Positions 31,806 through 37,656 of a DNA stretch of 37,656 bases are shown here, piece by piece (position 1 is the first letter of the stretch; the number at the start of each line of letters is the position of its first letter). The stretch spans positions 1 through 37,656 of the forward strand of contig DFFY01000026.1 in the NCBI GenBank assembly GCA_002371115.1, written 5' to 3'. Source of the stretch: Bacteroidales bacterium UBA3764. Its GTDB lineage: Bacteria > Bacteroidota > Bacteroidia > Bacteroidales > UBA932. The translations under genes were made by a program, and so were the position numbers. The notes under the pieces were generated by a model. It was given only the letters and a program-made list of their open reading frames with translations, was not told the DNA's origin and ran no database searches.

Positions 31806-32432
31806 CTATTTTTTTAGCATCGGCCCTATAAAATTCACCGAATCCACAACAACTTGCGTACTGTCGGACGCCAGGATGAATTCATTGTCGAAGGGTCGCA
31901 GGAGGATGGCATTGCGCGCCATTTCGTCTGAACGCATGCCATATCCTTGCATGGTACCGGACGGCGAATACATGAGAATGTAGCAGTCGGTCCAAATTTC
32001 ATGCTTCTTGCCGTCCCAATACAAGGTGTCGGTTTTCATGGTTTCCTTCTTGAGGATGTTCCGGATGACCACATTCCCGAAAGCCGACCATTTTTCACGC
32101 TTCCCGTCCGAGGATTTGTCGTGACGCGCTTTTTCCGCGTCGATGGTGGTTTCCAGCAGGCCGTCTTCACTGTAACCAAACACATGGATACCGCCCGGAA
32201 AAAGGTCATAGGACACGGTATCATGTTCATAAACCTCCATTCTGGGCGATTCCACACGCATTTTCACCCGTCCATTCTCCGACTGCACATAAAACATGTC
32301 TTCCACTACCTGAAGCGGAATCTTGTCCAAATCCAGTTTCTCCGCCTCCGAAAGATTGCTCTTGCAGGAAAAAACGACGAAAGCAACCGCCGCAGCGGTT
32401 GCCGTCATCTGAAGTATGTTTTTAACAGTCAC
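31806..32432 (-). CDS. lptC: LPS export ABC transporter periplasmic protein LptC (lipoprotein type)
   Basis: This 208-residue protein has a lipoprotein signal (MTVKNILQMTATAAAVAFVVFSC, Cys23 as the lipobox residue), the usual form of LptC in Bacteroidota. The mature part holds the beta-jellyroll pattern: VVEDMFYVQSENGRVKMRVESPRMEVY, GIHVFGYSEDG, ETTIDAEKARHDK, WSAFGNVVIRN and LKTDTLYWD-like (MKTDTLYWDGKKHEIWTD) strands. LptC receives lipopolysaccharide from the LptBFG transporter and passes it to LptA. Its ATG directly follows the stop of the TPR gene (adjacent bases), so they are coupled. Confidence 0.88.
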   Translation of the reverse strand: MTVKNILQMTATAAAVAFVVFSCKSNLSEAEKLDLDKIPLQVVEDMFYVQSENGRVKMRVESPRMEVYEHDTVSYDLFPGGIHVFGYSEDGLLETTIDAEKARHDKSSDGKREKWSAFGNVVIRNILKKETMKTDTLYWDGKKHEIWTDCYILMYSPSGTMQGYGMRSDEMARNAILLRPFDNEFILASDSTQVVVDSVNFIGPMLKK

Positions 32433-33749
32433 TTATTGTACACGGACAGTAGTGGTAGCTGTCATGCCACCGCAGGAAACGGTGTAGCTCTGACCCTTGG
32501 TTACGTCGTACATGAAGGCCTCGGAGGCCTCGGGATAATAGCGGCTGACGCTGGCAATGGAAGAAGTGGCTTCGTCCGCTACGGAAGGGTCTGCGTTGCG
32601 GGCCTTCTGGTAGTAGTCTGCGGCGACCCAGTAACGCGCCCACTTGTCCACGGTTTCACCGCAGGTGGCGGAAGCCCAGAGGTTACCCATAATCAGGTAG
32701 CCCTTGCCGGCATAGCCATAGTCCATTTCCACAGCCTTCTTGGCAGCATCATACGCTTTGCCGCGCATGCCGTTCTTGTAGCAGAAAGCAGCCATCTCGT
32801 AGTAGTACTGGGCGTCGGTGGCGGCGTCGGACTCGTCGGAACCAATAGCCTCTTCCAGGTATTTGGCGGCATCGGCCACATTGCCGCGGGCCGAGTTCAG
32901 ACGATACAGGGCATAGGCGCTGCGGAAGGAAGGATCCAGCTTGTACATGGAAGTAACGGCATTCAGGTACAGGTCATTGGAGGCACAGTCCTCGGCGGAG
33001 TTCATGAGCTTGACGATGTTGCTGACCAGGGCCAGGTTGTTGGGATCGGCCTCATAACGGGGACCGAAGATGGCGATGAGGTTGTCGCAGGAGGCCACCT
33101 TGCTGTCTGCAAAGATACTCTCGATGGTGGCTTTCACCTTCTGCTTGTCCTCTGCCTCCGCGTCGTTCTTGACGGTGGAACCCTCCACGTCGGCGGTCAC
33201 TTTGTCGTACATGGCGATGACGTCGTCCGCAGTGAGCTGGTTCTCACGATACAGGATGATGGAAGCCTGCAGCAGGTTCACCAGCAGGGGACCATTGGCC
33301 TTGGAACCCAGTTCATCCACGATAGCGCCCACATTCTTGTAAATATAGTCTGCCTTGGCACCACGGTAGTTGATCATGTACTGACCTTTGTTGTTCATGA
33401 TGTCCACTTTCTTCCTGGGATAGGTGGCCATACGCTGGTCCTGCAGGGTAAGGATGGTGTCCACAATGGCCTCACGGGCAGCCGCATCCTTGGTCTGGTT
33501 GTACAGACGGGTCATGAGCGTAGTGCCATGGACAAACATGTTCTGCGAAGCGGTAGCAGGGCAGAGCGAATAAGCCTTGCGCCAGTTGGGCAGGGCGGAA
33601 TCGTAATTCTTCTGCTTGTAATACTCCTGATAATAGGAGAGGTACTTGATGCATTCTGCGCTGTCCGCTCCGTATTTTCCCTGGGCAGAGAGGTTCTGCC
33701 CCGCAAATACAGCCATTACAGCGAAGAAAATAAACGTAATCTTTTTCAT
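32433..33749 (-). CDS. Secreted tetratricopeptide-repeat protein
   Basis: This 438-residue protein begins at the ATG at 33749 with a signal peptide (MKKITFIFFAVMAVFAGQNLSAQ); the longer frame to 33857 is the tail of the upstream gene's region and is rejected. The mature part is alpha-helical with TPR-like units: LSYYQEYYKQKNYDSALPNWRKA, FRSAYALYRLNSARGNVADAAKYLEEA, YYEMAAFCYKNGMRGKAYDAAKKAVEM and WVAADYYQKARNADP, read in parts. It probably sits in the periplasm as an assembly scaffold. Together with the OMP before it and LptC after it, it suggests an envelope-assembly unit. Exact role unknown. Confidence 0.85.
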   Translation of the reverse strand: MKKITFIFFAVMAVFAGQNLSAQGKYGADSAECIKYLSYYQEYYKQKNYDSALPNWRKAYSLCPATASQNMFVHGTTLMTRLYNQTKDAAAREAIVDTILTLQDQRMATYPRKKVDIMNNKGQYMINYRGAKADYIYKNVGAIVDELGSKANGPLLVNLLQASIILYRENQLTADDVIAMYDKVTADVEGSTVKNDAEAEDKQKVKATIESIFADSKVASCDNLIAIFGPRYEADPNNLALVSNIVKLMNSAEDCASNDLYLNAVTSMYKLDPSFRSAYALYRLNSARGNVADAAKYLEEAIGSDESDAATDAQYYYEMAAFCYKNGMRGKAYDAAKKAVEMDYGYAGKGYLIMGNLWASATCGETVDKWARYWVAADYYQKARNADPSVADEATSSIASVSRYYPEASEAFMYDVTKGQSYTVSCGGMTATTTVRVQ

Positions 33750-33795
33750 AACATCAGTATTTTTAAAATTTTTATTTTCAAGTTTTATGCCACCA

Positions 33796-35094
33796 CTATT
33801 CGTACGGCCGCTTCTGGAACCAGATATCGAACACGTTGAAACCCACATTGAATCCAAAATAAGTTTCTTTTACCTGAGAGGCCGACAACCCCCTGCGCCC
33901 GATGTCCAGTCCCACCGTAATACCGTTGTACCAGCGGAAAACCGGCAGCGTCATACCAAAGGTGACCCCGACGGCATTCACATGTTTTCCTCCTGCCGTA
34001 TAATAAGACTGGTCGAAGTATATGCCTCCCCGGTAGGTACACCTGCGCATGTAATAACGGATGTCGTTCCGGTTGGGCGTATAAGCGAAACCGGCCCGGA
34101 CAGACTGCCCTACGGACGGAGCAAAAGCAACTTCTCCTACATTGGAAAAACCTTTTACCTGATCCATGCGTGATTTGGACCAGTCCGTGCGCGTATAATC
34201 CACCTCTACCAGGATTTTGTCTGCGTTGCGGTAACTGATGCCCACGCCTATTTCATCTCCCATGGACAGGTTGCTTTGTCCGAGGACGGAAGTGGTTTTT
34301 ACACGGTCATAGCTTCCCCGCTCCTCATAATGGATGGTGGTGCCGTTCAGCCGTGTTGCAAACTTATAGGTGGCACCAAAAGTAAGATAATGACCTGTGG
34401 TAAGCGGCTGCTCATACTGCAGGCCCAACTTGGCCGTGAAATTGTTTACTTGGAGCGAGTCTCCGGTGGAAATGTCACGGAAAGAGGCTGTATCAAAGTC
34501 CACCGTGGCCTGTTTGTTAATGTTTCCGAAGCAATAACTGGCCTGTGCACCCAGGGAAAGGCGGTTCCACAAAGTTCCGGAAAACGCCGCGAATACCTGA
34601 TAAATGCCCCCGTTCCCTTTTGTCCTGAAGGTACGGTAACCGGCATCTGCATCCATCTCTGAATAAGCGATATTATAGCCTACATCGCTGACAGGCGTAA
34701 TGCCTACCATACCGGCCGTATGTCTCCAAAGCGGGAAGGAAAAAACAAAATCGTCAATATTGAACGTGGTATTGAGCGCTTTTTTGCTGCCTTCGCTGAA
34801 CAGGGAAACGCGCCCGCCCAGGCCAAAATCTGCCATGAAGGAAAGGGAGTCGCGGGCCGTCATGGAAGCCGGGTTCAGGATGTTCACATAGCGGTTGCTG
34901 CGGGCAGCGATGCCCACTCCGCCCATACTGCGGTTCCAGGCTGTACCGGGCTGGTGTAACTGGCCGATACCAAAGACTGAATACGGGGAAAAACCGCTGT
35001 ACGTACCATCCGTCTGGGCCGTGAGCGTCCAGGCGGAAAACAGCAGCAACAGCGTTACCGCAACCCTATGAATGAAGCTTCTGAACATATTCAT
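33796..35094 (-). CDS. Outer-membrane beta-barrel protein
   Basis: This 432-residue protein has a signal peptide (RSFIHRVAVTLLLLFSAWTLTAQ), then YSGFSPYSVFGIGQLHQPGTAWNRSMGGVGIA, a start common to FadL/PorV-like barrels of Bacteroidota. Alternating amphipathic strands continue to the end (LSLGAQASYCFGNI, YLTFGATYKFATRL, GVGISYRNADKILVEVDYTRTDW, FGMTLPVFRWYNGITVGLDIG). The last strand ends with FNVFDIWFQKRPYE, so the C-terminal aromatic is followed by a short tail. The start is at 35094 or 35088 (second Met); either way it overlaps coaX by 23-29 bp. Function unknown. Confidence 0.82.
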   Translation of the reverse strand: MNMFRSFIHRVAVTLLLLFSAWTLTAQTDGTYSGFSPYSVFGIGQLHQPGTAWNRSMGGVGIAARSNRYVNILNPASMTARDSLSFMADFGLGGRVSLFSEGSKKALNTTFNIDDFVFSFPLWRHTAGMVGITPVSDVGYNIAYSEMDADAGYRTFRTKGNGGIYQVFAAFSGTLWNRLSLGAQASYCFGNINKQATVDFDTASFRDISTGDSLQVNNFTAKLGLQYEQPLTTGHYLTFGATYKFATRLNGTTIHYEERGSYDRVKTTSVLGQSNLSMGDEIGVGISYRNADKILVEVDYTRTDWSKSRMDQVKGFSNVGEVAFAPSVGQSVRAGFAYTPNRNDIRYYMRRCTYRGGIYFDQSYYTAGGKHVNAVGVTFGMTLPVFRWYNGITVGLDIGRRGLSASQVKETYFGFNVGFNVFDIWFQKRPYE

Positions 35095-35794
35095 CCGCTA
35101 TTAAAGCCATGCCCATGAGGACAAGATTACAAATTGCAAAGATGGAACTTTTCATCCGTTTTGCAAAATAATTAGCATCGCCTCCGGTAAATACAACAAT
35201 ATGGTCCGGAAACAGATTCAGGTAGCCCTCTATTTCAAAAACGATGCCTGAAACCACACCGCTGGCAATAGAGTCGTTTTCCGACAGCCCCACAGGTGCC
35301 GGATTTTCCGGCATGTCCACCAGCGGGAGGGACCGGGAATACCGGTTGAGCGCCTTGAAACGCGTACGGCAGCCCAGCGAAATGTTTCCGCCCCGGTACA
35401 TACCGTCTTCCCCGGTAAAATCCACCGAAAGTGTGGTGCCGAAGTCCACAATGGTGCATCCGCGGCCCCGGAAAAGATAACGGGCGGCAAGAATGGATGC
35501 GGCACGGTCATAGGAAAGATACGCCGGAAGCCCGTGTGAGACCAAAAAATCTTTGTTGTTGCTGTCCAGGATGAGCAGATAGGTGCATTCTTCCTTGAGA
35601 GTGGAGGCATCGGCCTCAGAAATGGTATATACGGAAGAAAGCAGCAGTACCTCCGGTTTTTCCCGTCTGGTGAGCGAGAGGATGAAGTCCATGAACTTCT
35701 CCCCCTGATAACGGAAAGTTTTTCCTAAAGTCATCCTTTCCGACCAGGCAGCCTTGAGTGCTGTGTTTCCTATTTCTACTAACAAATTAGACAT
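35066..35794 (-). CDS. coaX: Type III pantothenate kinase
   Basis: This 242-residue ASKHA-fold kinase carries out the first step of coenzyme A synthesis. The family's phosphate-1 motif D-x-G-N-(T/S) reads E7-I-G-N-T here; the YDR motif is LSYDRAA (Asp96), phosphate-2 is VDFGTT (Asp117), and the adenosine region is VVFTGGDA. RGGNISLGCRTRFKALN is the 'GGxIxPG' block with Leu in place of Pro. Two conserved positions thus differ from the consensus, one of them a catalytic Asp exchanged for Glu. The protein is complete and in its usual gene context (next to mfd and an OMP), so it is likely still active, but this is not proven. It overlaps the OMP start by 23-29 bp. Confidence 0.93.
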   Translation of the reverse strand: MSNLLVEIGNTALKAAWSERMTLGKTFRYQGEKFMDFILSLTRREKPEVLLLSSVYTISEADASTLKEECTYLLILDSNNKDFLVSHGLPAYLSYDRAASILAARYLFRGRGCTIVDFGTTLSVDFTGEDGMYRGGNISLGCRTRFKALNRYSRSLPLVDMPENPAPVGLSENDSIASGVVSGIVFEIEGYLNLFPDHIVVFTGGDANYFAKRMKSSIFAICNLVLMGMALIADEYVQKLHS

Positions 35795-35814
35795 ACAACC
35801 CGCAAAAATACAAA

Positions 35815-37656
35815 TTATTGCAGTTTTTTCAAAATGGTATAGGCCTTACCCAGCGAGTCCACCCCCCTGGATACCGTGCGGAGTTTGCCGCCGTCCTGGT
35901 TGAACTTGTACTGTGTGGGATTCTCGTTCACCCGGGCCAGCACCTTTTCAAACTGCCTGGACTGATAATATCCACCCATGGGATTGCTCACAAAGAACAT
36001 GATTTGCATTCCATTCTTTATGATAATTTTCTCGAATCCCAATTGCTGACCTAAATTTCTGATTTTCACCACATACAACAGGTTTTCCACTTCTTGAGGC
36101 AAGGCACCGAAACGGTCCGCCACCTGTGCGCCCAAGCGGTCTATCTCCCGGTCATCGTTCAGGGCGTCCAGCAGCTTGTACAGGCGGATTTTTTCTGCTG
36201 TGATGTCAATGTAATCGTCAGGAATGAAAGCGGGCCTGTCTGTCTCTATGGTGCAGTCGTCCACATATTTTTCCTGGGTGGAGCGCGAAGAAAAACCGCT
36301 TTCCATGCCCAGCTCCTCCATGGCTTCCGAGAGAATTTTCTGATAGGTTTCGTAGCCCATGTCGGAGATGAAGCCGCTCTGCTCCGCGCCCAGCAGATTA
36401 CCGGCGCCGCGGATGTCCAAGTCCTGCATAGCGATGTTGAAGCCGCTGCCCAGGTCGCTGAACTCCTCGATGGCTCTGAGGCGTCTCCGGGCCTCATCCG
36501 TAAGACTGACCAGCGGTGGAACAATCAGGTAGCAGAATGCCTTTTTGTTGGAGCGGCCCACGCGGCCCCGCAGCTGGTGCAGGTCGCTCAGACCTATGTT
36601 CTGTGCCTGGTTGATGATGATGGTGTTGGCATTGGGAATGTCCAGCCCGTTTTCCACGATGGTGGTGCACAGCAGGAGGTCATAGTCCCCCCGCATAAAG
36701 GACAACATTCTGTCTTCCAGGTCTTTGGATTCCATCTGACCATGCGCCACGCATATTTTCATGTCGGGTACCAGACGGTGCAGGATATCGGCAATAGCGG
36801 GCAACTCCTCCACGCGGTTATGCAGGAAAAACACCTGTCCGCCGCGGTTGAGTTCATAATTGATGATGCTTTTGACTTCGGCCTCATCGAACAGGATAAT
36901 TTCTGTCTGGATGGGAATGCGGTTGGGCGGCGGCGTTTGGATGATGGAAAGGTCGCGCGCGCCCAGCAGCGAGAATTGCAGAGTGCGCGGAATGGGCGTT
37001 GCGGTAAGCGTAAGGGTATCTACCGAATGCTTGAGCTGGCGCAGTTTTTCCTTGGCACTCACGCCGAACTTCTGTTCCTCGTCAATAATAAGCAGACCCA
37101 AGTCCTTGAATTCAAACGCATCGCTCAAAATCATGTGCGTGCCTATCAGGATGTCTATCTTTCCTTCCTTCAGGCGTTTTTTGATGTCGGAAATTTGCTT
37201 GGCGGTGCGCAGGCGACTCACATATTCCACCGTGCACGGCAGGTTGGCCAGGCGGGCCTTGAACGTTTCGAAATGCTGCAGGGAAAGGATGGTGGTGGGC
37301 ACCAGCACCGCCACCTGTTTGGAATCCGTAGCGGCCTTGAACGCGGCGCGGATGGCGATTTCCGTTTTGCCGAATCCCACATCGCCACAAACCAGCCGGT
37401 CCATGGGACAGTTTTCCTCCATGTCCTCTTTCACCGCCTTGGTGGCCCGTTCCTGATCCGGTGTATCCTCATACATGAAGGACGACTCCAGCTCTTCCTG
37501 CAGATAGGTGTCCGGCGAGTAGGCAAAGCCCTTGGAGGCCCGCCGCTTGGCATAGAGTTGAATCAGTTCCTTGGCGATGTCTTTCACGCGCGATTTGGCC
37601 GCCTGCTTGAGGTTGCCCCAGGTCTTGGAACCCAGCTTGTTCACGCGCGGCGGCTC
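35815..37656 (-). CDS. mfd: Transcription-repair coupling factor, C-terminal part (N-terminus beyond window)
   Basis: The frame continues in phase to the right edge, so this is the last 613 residues of a protein of about 1,100. It starts within the RNA polymerase-binding/relay region (EPPRVNKLGSKTWGNLKQ, then KDIAKELIQLYAKRRA). The RecG-like helicase core follows: VCGDVGFGKTEIAIRAAF (Walker A), LLIIDEEQKFGV (DEEQ box), LTLTATPIPRTLQFSL (motif III), VEELPAIADILHRLVP, LLLCTTIVENGLDIPN (motif V) and QLRGRVGRSNKKAFCYL (motif VI). GFNIAMQDLDIRGAGNLLGAEQSG precedes the TRCF C-terminal domain. Mfd removes RNA polymerase stalled at lesions and recruits UvrA. It ends 20 bp before coaX. Confidence 0.96.
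   Translation of the reverse strand, partial: EPPRVNKLGSKTWGNLKQAAKSRVKDIAKELIQLYAKRRASKGFAYSPDTYLQEELESSFMYEDTPDQERATKAVKEDMEENCPMDRLVCGDVGFGKTEIAIRAAFKAATDSKQVAVLVPTTILSLQHFETFKARLANLPCTVEYVSRLRTAKQISDIKKRLKEGKIDILIGTHMILSDAFEFKDLGLLIIDEEQKFGVSAKEKLRQLKHSVDTLTLTATPIPRTLQFSLLGARDLSIIQTPPPNRIPIQTEIILFDEAEVKSIINYELNRGGQVFFLHNRVEELPAIADILHRLVPDMKICVAHGQMESKDLEDRMLSFMRGDYDLLLCTTIVENGLDIPNANTIIINQAQNIGLSDLHQLRGRVGRSNKKAFCYLIVPPLVSLTDEARRRLRAIEEFSDLGSGFNIAMQDLDIRGAGNLLGAEQSGFISDMGYETYQKILSEAMEELGMESGFSSRSTQEKYVDDCTIETDRPAFIPDDYIDITAEKIRLYKLLDALNDDREIDRLGAQVADRFGALPQEVENLLYVVKIRNLGQQLGFEKIIIKNGMQIMFFVSNPMGGYYQSRQFEKVLARVNENPTQYKFNQDGGKLRTVSRGVDSLGKAYTILKKLQ

Noticed and set aside
31947..33839. Plus-strand open frame of 630 codons opposite lptC and the TPR gene
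   Set aside because: It lies exactly antisense to two clearly coding genes with signal sequences and family patterns. The translation is low in complexity with Gly, Val and His runs and no known domain, as expected of a shadow frame in biased codons.
35803..35810. TATTTTTG as a -7 box for coaX
   Set aside because: It matches TAnnTTTG, but the start site would fall only about 3 nt before the coaX ATG, and no later in-frame Met would keep the first kinase motif.
1..37656. tRNA, rRNA, insertion sequences or integrase genes
   Set aside because: No cloverleaf, rRNA block, transposase or tyrosine recombinase motif was recognised when reading both strands; a dedicated scan could still find a short RNA.

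Overview
The window looks like chromosome from a member of the Bacteroidota, most likely order Bacteroidales. The main reasons are several promoter elements of the Bacteroidota type (TAnnTTTG at -7), a mfd-coaX-OMP-TPR-lptC-ppiD gene order familiar from that group, a lipoprotein-type LptC, and REP-like intergenic repeats. The genus cannot be fixed from sequence alone; an uncultured gut or rumen lineage is plausible. Almost every gene is on the minus strand, so transcription runs from right to left. The one clear plus-strand gene is the AAA-ATPase/nuclease at 4094-5638.

Right part (37656 to 28527), conserved chromosome: the C-terminal 613 residues of Mfd, type III pantothenate kinase CoaX with altered motif residues, an outer-membrane beta-barrel protein, a secreted TPR protein, LptC, a PpiD-like periplasmic peptidyl-prolyl isomerase, and the YchF/OLA1 ATPase.

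Middle part (28512 to 7729), an exopolysaccharide or capsule locus. A near-consensus promoter just after ychF starts a tightly packed series: Wza-like exporter with six SLBB-type segments, Wzz, Wzx flippase, Wzy polymerase, two GT4 transferases, a secreted beta-helix (pectate-lyase-like) protein, UDP-galactopyranose mutase (Glf), a GT4, a DUF4422 transferase, a DUF234-type ATPase that seems to be an insertion, a GT4, a TupA-like ATP-grasp, a SPASM radical SAM enzyme, a GT4, the WcaJ/WbaP-type initiating transferase, and a secreted endonuclease/exonuclease/phosphatase-fold protein. Most boundaries overlap (ATGA, TGATG, or 10-25 bp), which indicates translational coupling. The pathway is Wzx/Wzy-dependent: the initiating transferase loads undecaprenyl phosphate, the GTs extend it (probably with Galf made by Glf), and Wzx, Wzy, Wzz and Wza flip, polymerise, set chain length and export. 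The ATP-grasp, radical SAM and beta-helix genes suggest a decorated or edited polymer.

Left part (7728 to 1), mixed and partly degraded: galactokinase with an overlapping CpXC protein, a tandem pair of coupled sodium-dependent (SNF) transporters, the AAA-ATPase/PD-(D/E)XK gene bracketed by about 85-91 bp direct repeats and by short remnants resembling uvrA and a GDSL hydrolase, a truncated C-terminal piece of an AlbA_2-type ATP-binding protein, and the start of a BIG2-domain lipoprotein cut by the window edge. No rRNA, tRNA, CRISPR array, transposase or integrase was recognised.
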